64,000 nt of DNA from Hyphochytrium catenoides (lineage: Eukaryota; Sar; Hyphochytriomycetes; Hyphochytriales; Hyphochytriaceae), in the NCBI GenBank assembly GCA_900088475.1, contig FLMG01004575.1:1-64000 (forward strand), written 5' to 3'. Made by a program: the position numbers and the translations under genes. Shown here in pieces: positions 11,001-22,967 of this stretch. A model generated the notes under the pieces. It did not search any database. It was given only the letters and a program-made list of their open reading frames with translations, and had not been told where the DNA came from. Numbering within the stretch: position 1 is the stretch's first letter; every line of letters starts with the position of its first letter.

Positions 11001-14000
11001 TAAAGGGTCATTGTACACTTTTGGGATAGACTTAGACAAGCGAGCTTGGTATAGTCCACAAGATATCAGAAGGTTGAACGGAGAGGTTAACGAACCATCA
11101 TCGGTCTGTGCATGAGAATGTTCCTGAAAGCTAGCCTATCTAGGGCCCAGAGGATGCCTCGGGTTTTGGCAATGACAGTTGCGGCACGAGGTTTGGAGTG
11201 CATCAACGCCAATTCACCAAAAGATGGATGCTGGACTCCCCCGTTTGAACTAATGGAAAAAAATGGTCAGCCTCTTCCCCTTTTAATCAACAGAACGACC
11301 TCAATCACTGGCAACCAGAGGTTAGTTGTAGAGCCTTTTGTAGTACCTATACTCGTGGACCACTGGACCATACTTGCCCTCAAGAGAATTTGGATCTGCG
11401 TCTTGAGAAAGAAGGATATTTAAGGGGAGGTGATGAGTCAGGACATTACGAGTAAGGAAAAGGGGCAGATGGAGGGGCGCAAGGGATGAGCAAGAGGAGG
11501 TATAAATGGCTCGACCTACTTGATTCAGCGCCATCTTGTTTGATGCGGACCTCAAAGTCTCCAATGTCAACCACAAAGAATTCCTCCCCATGATCTCCTT
11601 GCTGAATGACAACCTCTCCTGCGACAACTTCCTTCCTGTACATCACCGAAAAAACGTCTTCACGCTGTTAAGGTAGACATAAAGATGCATGTTACTATTG
11701 TGCTGCAAAGACGAAATCAGACAGACATCGCCACCTGTTTCACGTTGAGATGCTGGAAGAGAAAGTTTGATTTGATGGAATCAGCTATCCTCATCACTTC
11801 CTCATTCGACTTGGTAATTCGGTGCTCGTCCACATCATAACCGGTCAAAACATTGTTCCCAATCTGCAAAGTACGTAGGAGGTTCAAAGTTTTATACAGA
11901 GAGGTGCCCTTAGTCAAAGATGGAGAGAGGAAACCCTACATCAGGTGCTAGTGGTAAAACTCTTGATCAAAGACAACCAAAGAGGACTCCGGACAAAAGC
12001 ATGCGCACGGTACCTCCATCTCATCACCGATATCACCGACAAGCGTTATACGAATTGCATCTGAACCAACAATCGTATCTCTCTTTCTGCCGCCTGTTCT
12101 CTCGCCTGTTCGTTTAGGGGAATTTGAGCTCAGATTGCACGAGGCGGAACATAGTTCCATTTGGTTGCTATACCTGCGCGTCTGACTGGCTTCATGGAAG
12201 CTTGGAACTCCAAAAGCTCGGCTCCTGTAAATATACTGCCGCGCTGGTCTCTCTCTTCCGTTACTCCCTCGAGGAAGATGCAGATCATTGTGATATCATC
12301 CGTCCTAACTTCGTACTGAAGCCACAGGTTATACGCTTCAGTGACTACAGCCTTGCAGGCCTTGAGAGGATCGTCATACTGCTTGACTATGTCCGCGACT
12401 GACTGACTTGTCAAGAACTCGAACACACCATCACTGGGAAAAAAAAGCGTCGTTGACCACAGAATCAAAGTTAAATACTGCGTCGCAGAAACTCAGAGAA
12501 CTTGGACTGTACCTGGCAATGACAATAAACTTGTCGTTGTTATTAAGCTTCTTGGAGAGAATCTCCGGCACCGCAATGACTCCTAGTTCTTCTGAAATAG
12601 AATCTCCAATGCTTCGTGTGAAGGCTGTGCCCTAAAGAAGTGATAATAAAGGCTTTAGCCCAAGCTCTTTTTCTTGGGTCTCACGGGCCATTGTCCTCAG
12701 ACCAATCAACGGTACCACTGTTATACGTACCGGGTAATCGCCGACAGGATGCCAGATTCTAGGAGGGTCTCCAGTCTCATCAATCTCGTCGCCGAGGTTC
12801 ACACCCCAATTTTCATGAATCGGTTCAAAGCTGTGTTGCGCATCCGGTAGTCAGAATCAGTACTAGAAAGCGGAAGTTGAGATGGTCCATAATGCTTACC
12901 CTTCCAACTGATCAACGGTGAGCACTCGGGCCCCTGTCTTCTTGACACGGTCGCGCTCATCCTGGAAAGAAGAAGAGAGAATAACAAGGTTCAGTCGTCT
13001 ACAGGCACTAAAACACGCATGCTTGCAGGAGTCGTTAGGACCTTTCGGAAAGGCGTCTGGTCCACGGAGAGCGGTTTTGCAACAGTATGAGGACTGCCCC
13101 CATACTTTTTGTCCTCCAGCTGTCCAATGATCGCTCGGGAATCGCCAACATTGGAGACATAGATCATCTCGTCAACCACAAGCAAGCTTATTGCAGTTGT
13201 GCCACTCATTGAGTCATCAAAGGGGGCCTCGTGCATCTAAGTGGTGGCAGAGGGTCAATTTGGACATATGCTCCTCTTGTTTAACCAACTATCTATATAC
13301 CTTGCGATTGGTCTCCACATGGGCATCAATAATATAATTCTTTAGCTGGAGCTCATTGAAGGTCGCTGGTAGCTTATCAGAAAGAAGCTTGGGCAGCTGT
13401 TCCCCCAACCAAATCGAGGTGAATGAGTGACTCTGTAACCATAAGAGCTCTATTACGATGCACACTGCTTACCTGATCCCGAGCGAACTGCGCACAAACA
13501 TCTCCCATCGAACCGTGTCCATCAAACACTGAGAAGAAAGCCATATTCTTATGTCCTCCAAAGTTGGTCTGAACGCAAAAGGCATCCTGGTTGGGCTTCG
13601 ACAAGGCTGCAAAGGCCAGGGAGAGCGCAAAGGCTTAGGATGGATTTTCCTAGCAAATTAGCGGATTGACGCTACCTTCAGGGTAATAGCCTCGTTGTGA
13701 GTAGTACGCATACCGAAGATGGTAGCCCACTATATCAACCGATTCAGTCTGCTTTGAGCATGTCACTCTGGAGTTTATCTCAATATCATTTAATGGCCCA
13801 CCAGCGCCGGGCAAGCGGGGAGGCAGATAAGATCCCTGGTTATTGCTGTTGTTGTTGCTTGTTAGGGGGTTGGGAGCAAACACTGTATGGAAAGGACGTC
13901 AGAATCTCCACGCTTAACGGAAACGCTAGAGGACGAGCTTACTTGGAGGCTGGTTATTGCCTGTGGCCCCGTTAGCGGAAGTCGCGAACGGGTCATGATA

Positions 14001-14042
14001 TTGGCTGTTCTTCACATCGGCTTTGTCGCAGCAACCGCCCAT
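8065..14042 (-). CDS. PP2C phosphatase - cyclic nucleotide-binding - kinase-like fusion protein
   Basis: Large multi-exon gene. The ATG at 14042 gives [15 protein letters not shown], where Gly2 plus Cys4/Cys5 is a classic myristoylation/palmitoylation start, predicting membrane attachment. The PP2C domain (about 13.6-12.1 kb) retains its metal-binding motifs: [33 protein letters not shown] and [11 protein letters not shown]. Two cyclic-nucleotide-binding domains follow. The first has [16 protein letters not shown] (about 11.2 kb); the second has [12 protein letters not shown] (10.6 kb), spliced to [12 protein letters not shown] kinase-like domain (9.6-8.1 kb) contains [54 protein letters not shown] and [13 protein letters not shown], then ends [10 protein letters not shown] at 8065. 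The order matches the plant protein encoded by Arabidopsis At2g20050 and related 'plant PKG' proteins. The catalytic Asp and the DFG triplet are missing, so kinase activity is doubtful. Confidence 0.88.
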
Positions 14043-15768
14043 CTTTTGAAGAGGGAACCTTAGGTAAGGTTGAGCTCGCAAAGTTTTGGCCGGATGCGAA
14101 CCTGGTTCCCTCTTCTCGTCACACAACACCTCCTACTTTGAAGATGAGGGTCAGAGTGCCTGCTACTTGCTGCTGAGCGCGGACCCCGAGCGCTCGCACT
14201 ATCTGGAGCTAAGCGTTAACAATATACTGGCAGAGACTAGGGGGTGACGCCAATGCGACCAGGAAAGAGTTTCCGTTCCTCGTACAGGCTAGGCACTTCT
14301 TATGAGGATCGATAGAGGCTTGATGAGGCACTGTCATAATCAATGTACCTGCAGTAGACGGAGGCAAGCGGAGCCAAGAAAGAGCGAGCGAGCCTCTGAG
14401 ATCAGATAACGGGGAGTTATTTTTCCTCTCCGTTGTGAGCGCCACCCCCACCCCACCTCGACGACTCTTACGCCCTATGATGTTATGTTGGGAGTGATCC
14501 CCGCGCTCCATAGGGTACTCAAGAATGTACCATACTTAGGTGGTATCAGAGGTTACCCCCAGAGGGTGGGTGTCCCAGCTTGTGGAGGGTACACAGGCTG
14601 TTTTATCCTTGATAACCTAGTCATTAGCACACTCTGTCTCGCAGATCCTCTCTCCGCTATGCGGCCATGAATAATGCCCGTCTATTGGTCTATTGGGTAG
14701 TTCTATCTCCTGCATTCTATGTGGGGTTCAACCATGATAGCGGGAGGAAGAAAGAGCCAGCCGCCACAGCTGAGGTGATCCTCACCTGTACAGCTTGTAC
14801 AGCGGTTGGACGTACACCGAGTTCCAAATGATGAGACAGCACCCGACAGCATACTGTATTATTTACAGCGTCATCACAGTAACTCTTGGGATGGCCCTTC
14901 ACTGGTCATTTCGTAGTCAAAGGCCTACACTGCTGATAAGCTGTTTTATTTTTTTCTCCTGAAAACCGGAGCCATCTCAGGATCACATTCACTGCTCAGA
15001 CCTTTCTTCCCTCTATGAAGGAAGACACCCCTCCTATTGCAGTTTCTTAGCACACTCCAGATCCTTTATTAAGTCCGTGATTGTGATCAACTATAAAGTT
15101 TGCCCGATAGATAGACAGCGACACGCTGGACGCTAAGCTGCATCAGGGAATTCACTATGATCGGTGAAGCAAACCTAAGAGTCTGCCTTTATCTAAAGGC
15201 GCTTCTTCCGCAGCGGAGATAACCTTTTTTAAAAACTTTCCCATATGCTATACGTGACCGCATAAGAATAAAAGCGGTGTAATGCCAAAGTAAGGCTCAC
15301 TCTGTGCATCGTGTTACGTTAATATGATCGTGTGAAGATGCCTAGATTTGTTAACGGAACGACACGAAAGTCAAACTAGCTCACGAACATTATATCCCCT
15401 GAGTGGGGCCCGCGTCTCTACGGTCGCATTGGGACTATGGCTACTCATAGGGGATTCGATGTCCTAACGCTTATGACCGTTGGGCAAGAAAAAATATGGA
15501 GAGAAGACGGGGCTCGAGAGGAGCCCAGTCACCCATAAAAACGTCCGAGCAACCACGGGGCGCTCCGGTGGCGTTACCATGACAGAAAGTTCTATTTATG
15601 AGAGGGCCAACTACCTATGGTAGACTCACATCCGTGACGCACTCCACTAATAGGTCCACCACCACTCCTACACTACTTGAAAAAAGTTCTAATTCTATTA
15701 AACAGACCCCCACATCATAACCACCAAGATATTCACACACCAGGGAGGACCGTCACAGGCTAGCAGGT
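14043..15768. other. 1.7 kb without a recognised gene
   Basis: Lies between the 5' end of the PP2C fusion gene and the 3' end of the small membrane-protein gene. It should contain the fusion-gene promoter and the downstream gene's 3' untranslated region. Short open frames on both strands lack motifs and chainable splice sites. I looked for tRNA and spliceosomal RNA signatures and saw none that I can support. Confidence 0.45.
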
Positions 15769-16713
15769 TCACTCAACAAAACTTCCTTGACTTTGTCTCT
15801 TCCTGCTTTGCTTCTCCAATTTCTTTTTGCTAAGCTTCCGAGTCGCCATCTTGTCATAGTAACCTGCTTGCTTGGCTTGGTTATTGGCATAGATTACAAG
15901 CGCTCCGAGACCGCCGACGGAAAGAGCTTAGGAAACGAGGAGGGACACATCGTTAGCCGGACTTTCACAGTCACCGAATAGGGATGCAAAGGCAACATAC
16001 CTAAGAAGACCCCTATGATCACGTAGGAAGTCGTAGCATCAGATTTGGCCTTCGATTTCTTCCCATTTCGTGTTTTAGCGTTCGCTGAGGCCTTCGTTTT
16101 CCTCTCCCCTGCTTCCTGAGCTTTAGTACGGAGCTCCACATATTGCCTCATACCCTCGTTGACCTCATGCTGGCATCTGGGAATGACTTCAGTCAGCTTT
16201 TTGTGGATAAAACCCCACTTGCAGCCTGCCTATATCTTACTCTTCCTTAAGCTTGTTATTTAGTTTCCCTTCACCGGTTGCACCCTCCGCTTGCAATTCT
16301 TCCAACGTTTTCCTGAGATCTGCCTGACAGTCTTCGCTCATTCTACTGTAAATGAAGCTGAACATGCGCGTCCTGCAGTTGACAGGCGTAAGCTTTGTTT
16401 TTCATAGGCTCAAATGAGGAAGCTGGGCTTACTGCTCTTCCTCGTCAGGAGTCGCTGCGGTCTCCGACTGGTGGCCTGCGTCTTCGGTCGTTTCGTCAGA
16501 TGCGTCAAAGTCTTCATCCTCATCCTCTAGGGAACCGGCAGAAGAGTCTTTGGCCTCTAACGTAATATCGTTATCTTTACTCTCCTCTTTTGCCAAAGCA
16601 TCGATGCTATCTTTGCTATTGGCATTCGCATAAACGGCGATAACTCCTGTGGCCACAAGCAGCGCGGCTAACAGGAGACCCAACAGATTATGTTTACGAC
16701 GGCCAGACAGCAT
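15769..16713 (-). CDS. Small two-membrane-span acidic protein, unknown function
   Basis: The start at 16713 gives MLSGRRKHNLLGLLLAALLV, a signal anchor or signal peptide. A long acidic Ser/Asp/Glu-rich stretch follows (SLEDEDEDFDASDETTEDAG). A second exon adds a helical region (MSEDCQADLRKTLEELQAEG). A third is lysine/alanine-rich (QEAGERKTKASANAKTRNGK) and runs into a second membrane span that crosses an intron (SYVIIGVFLALSVGGLGALV). The C-terminus is strongly basic (KLSKKKLEKQSRKR) and ends at the stop at 15769. Predicted topology is two spans with the acidic loop between them, most likely in the endoplasmic reticulum or secretory pathway. I do not recognise a family. Exon joins conserve phase, so the model is reasonably firm even though the function is not. 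Confidence 0.65.
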
Positions 16714-17448
16714 CCTGCACCTGTACGAGGCTCCACGAGGGCGGGTTGTTGGCTTGTGCAGTCAATTAGAGGCCTCCGATAGAAAACATATAGTGACTTC
16801 ATCACTGCTTCCTGAGGACGCGAGCTTGTGGTCTTCCAGGCGGCATCAGATTACACAGTAGTTCCAATCCAGCACACCTTCTAGAACTAAACTCCAGAGT
16901 CTGAAGGATTCGGAGGAGGGAGGAGGATCTCCTGCTGATCTGCAATCTGTGAGATCTGTGGATCTAATAATGTGATTACCCTTTCTTTGATCCGATATGG
17001 GATTATTCTTTGTCCTGGGGGAGGTCTCTACGTGGTTGAGAGGGCGGGAATTACGAAAGCTCAAAAAGGGAACCACATTTCCCTCGCCTTTCGTCTTCCG
17101 AAAAGCTGCAGATCATTGCGGATCAGAATGCGACGTCTCATCATCGCTCCTCTTACGGTTTACTTAGGGAGAATAACCATGGCACAGGGAGCGATCTCAT
17201 ATATCGCTTGGTCGTCGAGGCACAACGGGGGCCATGTGGCTATGTCTGTGTTTCGTGGCTGCTTAGGGTAGAGCTAACTGGGAACATAAGAGAGAATGGC
17301 CTTTGATAGAGTCTCCACGTGAAGAAGTTTCTCAATTTACACGCCGTCGCTATCTTGACGAGTGACTTAGAGCCTAGGCGAGCAAAGTCTTTCAGAATTA
17401 TTCCTGTCGCTTGGTCAACCCTGAAGGCTTCAAGTTCCTTATCGAGCT
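16714..17448. other. Divergent intergenic region
   Basis: About 0.7 kb between the small membrane-protein gene (leftward) and the RAD54-like gene (rightward), presumably with two promoters. An open frame at 16972-17271 has no recognised motif and no clear splice to the RAD54 gene. Nothing else is supported. Confidence 0.45.
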
Positions 17449-20400
17449 ATGTTGCGCAAAAAGTCTATAATAAGCAAACTTGGCTCGCCGCCCTCGCAAA
17501 AGATAGGAAAGCCCTTCGTCTCGCCCACAGCCAAGAGGCCAGACAACCAAGATGAGAGCTTTCCTAGACATGATGAGGAGCAGTATCTTACAAACTCCCA
17601 AGCGGTGAGCTTAGCGAAAAGTCGCACTGATCTCAACCGCAGCGGGCCTTCTGACGCTGTCTGTGCATAGGTCAAGTCAGGCTCTGTTGCAGTGCAGCGG
17701 ATGCCATTTCTGTCTTTTCTCTCTGTCCCAAAGGATACTTCCAGTCTCTGCAGAGCTTTCAAATCACCTGCTGGAGTTAAAAGAACACCGCAGAGCGATG
17801 AGCTCTTGAAGAGAAAGACTCTAGGAGTACGTCTCGTACACCAATGATTAGAGCTAACCCATGTAACTTTTCTTAACGCTCAACTCGGTTTTATAGGCAA
17901 GACGGATCTGGAGTCGAAATATTCCCTCAGGTTTCCGCAAGCATGACTATGTTCAGGTAAGCGGCAGGCTATTCCAGGGCTACTCTATCGTCGTTGACGG
18001 GCGATGGCTGACTGTATCTCTCGAAGGTTGAGGATGGCCTCGAGGAAGATGAAATAGGTGTTCCCGAGCAACCTACAATTGAAGCTCAGCCGCCAACCAC
18101 AGCGCCAGCGGCTTTACCTGAGGCTCCTCCTTTGGTCTTATGGGAGCCCCCAGAAGGTGAAGAAGGCGAGCCTGTGGTTGTCGACCCTATTGTGGGAGCA
18201 TACCTACGCCCTCATCAACGTGAAGGTGTACAGTTCATGTTCGAGTGCGGTGAGTTGAACCTTTGGAAAGTTATGCAAGCCCCGATGTTGTTGACTAAGA
18301 TTTCACCCCTACAGTTGCTGGGCTTCGAGAATTCGAAGGCAGCGGGTGTATCTTAGCAGATGACATGGGCTTAGGCAAAACCCTCCAGGTATAGTTTGTT
18401 ACTATAGGCGGTTCTTCTTAAGTTGAATACTCAGTCGTGCTGCAGAGTATCACGCTTTTGTGGACTATGCTTCACCAGGGCTGGAAGGTGAATGCCCCCG
18501 TAGATAAGGCCATTGTCGTGTGTCCCACAAGGTCTAGTGAGCATCGGAGTCTGTCCCACCTAAGCTGAGGCTGACATTACTGGCTTTCAGTCTGGTCAAG
18601 AATTGGGACGACGAGATTGACAAGTGGCTAAATAAAGACCGTAAAGGGCTGCCTTCAAGACTGAAGACTGTCGCTCTTAGTGGTAAGTCGTTCAATGAAG
18701 CGCCTCCAAAGCTCCTTCAATCAAGTGCTTCCTTGCCACAGAGGCTACGCGAGAAGAAGTTGTTCGAGGAATCCGTGATTTCAAAGCTACCAAGTTCAAA
18801 GTTGTTTTGATCATTTCATATGAGGTGAGCTGTGGAACGGAAGTTTCAACTCATCAAGCTATTGACAGCGCACTTCAGACTTTTCGCCTTCACAGCTCCA
18901 AGTTCTCAGATCCCGCCGCTTGCAGTCTGCTGATCTGTGATGAAGCACACAGGCTGAAAAATGGAAATGCTCTCACAACGCGCGCATTATCCAGTAAGCA
19001 CTAGGAAGGGTTGAGAAGTCCGTGTCGTAGCCCTAAATCTTCCGTCAGATTTGCACTGCAGGAGGAGAGTCCTGCTATCTGGCACACCCATCCAGAATGA
19101 CCTTGAAGAATTCTTTGCCATGGTAAAGTACAAGGCTAGCCTCGTTTAGGCGAAGCTCTGTGGTCTTCTAATCACGAGTCTTATCCAATGGTGCAGGTTG
19201 ACTTCACTAACCCCAGTATTTTCGGAGACGCGTCAGACTTTAGAAGGACTTTTATGAACCCCATTCTGGTGGGAAGGGAGCCAGATGCTTCCGAAGGAGA
19301 GAAAACATTGGCTCAGCAGTAAGTGAAAAGACGTAGAACCCAGCTCTTCTTTGCTTCACTCCTACTCTCTCTCCGTTAGGCGATCGTCGGAGCTATCTGA
19401 TATTATCAACCAGTTTATCCTCCGGCGGACCAATTCGTTGAATGCGAAGCACTTGCCCCCTAAGCTTACTCAGGTATAAGCTTTCTATTGCACCAAACTC
19501 TGATATGCAGCCCAGCTAAGGCAGATTCAGGTTGTCTGCTGCAGGATGAGTGAGGTTCAGAACCAGTTGTACACACATTTTCTCAACTCTAAGCACTGTC
19601 GAGCCATCATCAACTCTCAAGATACAAAGGTTCTGTCCTCAATAACAGCGCTAAAGAAGTTGTGCAACCATCCCCAGTTGATATATGATGCCAGGTAACT
19701 CCTTGCAAGCTAGTGATTGCTAGCTTATCCTCAACCTTCTTCTACAGCAAGAACTCGTCTGGTGCAAGTGCTCCAGGCTTTGAGGACTGCGACAAGTTTT
19801 TTCCTCCGGAGATGAGATCCCGAAAGGCATGCAATCCGAGTCTTTCTGGGAAGGTTTGTCTGGTTGTTGTTGCTTTGCCGCCCGGGATATAATGTTAATG
19901 CTATTCATGAACTTCAAACTCTGTTCTACTTGGGACAGCTCCAAATTCTGACTGAATTATTGAGATTCATGAAGCTGAAGACTCAAGACAGAATTGTCAT
20001 TGTCTCAAATTACACGCAGGTAGATCCTTGCTAATTCTTAGCAACGGGTTGAATTCTCATTTATCCTTAGCAACGGGTTTAATTCTCATTTGTCAACATT
20101 TCCCGGCCTAGACGCTGGACTTGTTTGCACAGGTTTGCGAGAGTCATTCTTGGGAGTACATAAGGTTAGATGGGAGCACCACAGCCTCAAAGAGAAAGAA
20201 GCTGGTTGATGTCTTCAACAAAGAAACACGATACTTTGCCTTTCTCCTGTCAAGCAAGGCTGGTGGTTGCGGTTTGAATCTAATCGGCGCCAACCGGTTG
20301 GTGCTCTTTGATCCAGACTGGAATCCAGCGACAGACAAGCAGGTACGAGCCCAACAGCAAGACCCAAAGGTCACGAACAGGTTGCTTTATGCTAACCAGA

Positions 20401-22381
20401 CCGCTATACCTATAATGATGGTAGGCCGCGGCGAGGGTCTGGCGTGAAGGACAGACCAAGCGATGCTACGTTTACCGCTTTGTTACTACGGGTATGGTTC
20501 TGCGCACCTTGGCCACAGTTAAGTAAAGTGTACTAACTGCAGATTGAGGGACCATTGAGGAGAAAATTTTTCAGAGGCAACTCAGCAAGGAAGGACTTCA
20601 AAACATTGTGAACGATAAAGAAGATATGAATACAATGTCATCCAAAGATCTTAAGGTAATGGCTCTCTAAAAGTTGTCACCGCTTTTATTTTTCTTCAAC
20701 CTTCCCTGCAGCTCAAGATCTAAGGCTTCTGTAAAGCACTGCCCCTAGTCATCCTGAAAGTGTGCAGGTTATAGATCTGGTGCACTGGGCGTTGACCACA
20801 CTGGTTGTCTGGTTCTCACAGTGCGTCCTTCAACATTTCAAAATTCTAGAATCTCTTTAAGTATCGGGACGCTGTCTTCTCGGACACTCATGATAAGATA
20901 AAATGCAAGCGATGTCCGTGGCCTCTATACCATCAGGAGGAGGTGGAGGAGATAGAGCCACCCATATCGCTGCCTAGCCCTATCGTTGCTCTTGAGAAGT
21001 GCCGGAGGGTCCTGGACACTATCCTCGACCACAAGCTCTGCTCACTCTTTGAAACAGGTATGCCTCTCATGGCCATGTCTTCTTCCTGGAAGTCTTCGTG
21101 AGTTTCCTATCTCCTTCACCCACTACCGTGCTAATTCAATAGCGTTTGCTTACAGCTCCGCTGGACTTAGACGATATTGAGGAATATACTAGGATCATTC
21201 AGAAGCCCATGGACATTGCCACTGTACAGCAAAACCTTGTTTCTGAGACTTACAAGCGGGCAGGAGAATTTTTGCGGGATATGCGACTAGTTTTCTCAAA
21301 TGCCTTAGCATTTTATCATCCGCAACAAAGAATGCACAGAGACGCACTAAAGCTTACAAAGGTCTTTGAAAAGGCCTTCTCCAAGCTCGTGGGGAAGCCG
21401 AAGGATTATGAGAACGATTTTGAGATGGAAGAGAATGTGACACCAGCAAAAGCGGGTAGGTCTAGTCGGGGTCAAAAGTTCGCTTAGCTCCCCCAAGTGT
21501 CCGCGTACAGCTGGCCTCACAGTTCCCACTTTCATATCATTTTCTTTAGGCCTTGTTAGTTCCAATCCTGACTTCCCTTACCTCGCATCGCCAGGCTCTC
21601 CCGGCAGGGCGCAATGTAGTCCAGAGGTGCAGGACGGTAGTCCGTCTCTGGCCTCCTCTGACACGAGTGACCTCTGCTTGTCACTCAGCGCACTTCGAAT
21701 AAAGTATAAGGGCCAGTCTTCGTCCCAAATTGGGTAAGCAGGGAAATATCTTACAAATCTAAGCCCCATTTGCTTCCCGGTCTGCGTCAGAACTGATCAG
21801 CAGCGCCATGCAGGCTCCCCTCTGAGGATGACCTAAACAGCTGGGGTCATCACATATCTTATGACACTGTCGACGACGAGGTTATGCGCGCTGCATGCGA
21901 AAGTAGCGATCTGGTATGTTTTTTGGCCTCTTCTCTGCATAATCAGTCAGCTTTCTAACTGAGAGCAACAAACTTCAGGTGTCTTTTATCTTTACCTGTG
22001 AAATTGATTACGACATTATGATGAAGCACGCTGAGAAAGAGGCGAACGAACAAAAAGATAAGTCTTCGTCAACCAATTCTAGCACAGACTCCCCTATATT
22101 ACCCGATGCGGAAGAGGTTCAAGAAGAGCTAAGCTCTACACGAACTGGTAAGTCTCCATTCACGGGCATCTCTTGCACTTCAGGTCAACATCAATGTGTT
22201 CTCTTCAGAGGAAGACAGCCCAGACAAAGGCAGCAAGATGATGAGTCCTGTACCTATGCGAACCGGCCTGTCCTACCTTAGTGCGGACAGCTCGCCCCAG
22301 AAGCGCAGTGCTGAGGAGGAAGAGCAAGCATTTGACGAGAAAGAGAATTACAGCGGCAATAGGCCAGTAAAGAAGGTATGA
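17449..22381 (+). CDS. RAD54: RAD54-like SNF2 ATPase with an internal bromodomain
   Basis: Homologous-recombination motor that moves along DNA and helps RAD51. The start at 17449 gives [21 protein letters not shown]2 motifs in order: [29 protein letters not shown] (Walker A), [27 protein letters not shown] (DEAH box), [95 protein letters not shown] and [18 protein letters not shown]. The RAD54-typical [13 protein letters not shown] follows at about 20.88 kb. In the same uninterrupted exon a bromodomain begins ([18 protein letters not shown]) and continues at 21.15-21.4 kb ([33 protein letters not shown]). After a Ser-rich linker the RAD54 C-terminal segment resumes ([20 protein letters not shown], then [10 protein letters not shown]). 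The protein ends with an acidic/Ser tail at 22381. Confidence 0.9.
20037..20091. repeat. Imperfect direct repeat in a RAD54 intron
   Basis: Two near-identical 26-base units (TTAGCAACGGGTT, a G or T, then AATTCTCATTT) lie with a period of about 29 bases between the exon ending in VSNYTQ and the exon starting TLDLFAQV. They appear to be a local tandem duplication within the intron. Confidence 0.85.
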
Positions 22382-22967
22382 AGAATGAACTCGACAGCAC
22401 CAGTGACCGACATCTCATGCGTGATGGGATCCCTACCCTGCACTTTGGACCCTCCTTTGCTCTGATGACAGACCAAGACCCTCCAGCAGGACTCAATTTG
22501 CATGAGCACTCCGAAGCTCAGCAGCAAACATGGGCGCCTCCCTGCTGGGTAGCTCTGTTCCGCTTCCTCCTCACACTTTGTCTGCTTCCTTGCAGTTGTG
22601 TACGATTTGATCTTCATCTATTTATTATAACGCTTGTATTAAAAGTATCTAGCAGATATTGTTTTTCGTACATGTTCTGCCTTCCGACTTCTCTCGTACA
22701 TTAAGGTGCTTGGTACTGGCGTCTCCACCCCAACTTGGAGAGAATCGATAGCTCTTTCATAAGCCTAGAGATGCTCGTTTAGGCCTCTCCTTCAATATCA
22801 CTTCGGTCCGATTGTCCCGTCCTCTCTAACCAACTCGCGGTTCAAAACCAAAGTCTGGTGGTTGACTGTGATACTGTGATGTTGAACCACCTTTCAGGTC
22901 GCCGTCCTTCTCCTCGGCGGCAAAAAGCTCACTTTTCGTGAAGACTTAGCCTTCTCGACGGATGCTG
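22382..22967. other. Convergent 3' region, nothing recognised
   Basis: Space between the 3' ends of the RAD54-like gene (+) and the TMEM135-like gene (-). It should hold both 3' untranslated regions. A plus-strand open frame (22378-22704) overlaps the stop of the RAD54 gene but has no motif support. Confidence 0.5.
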
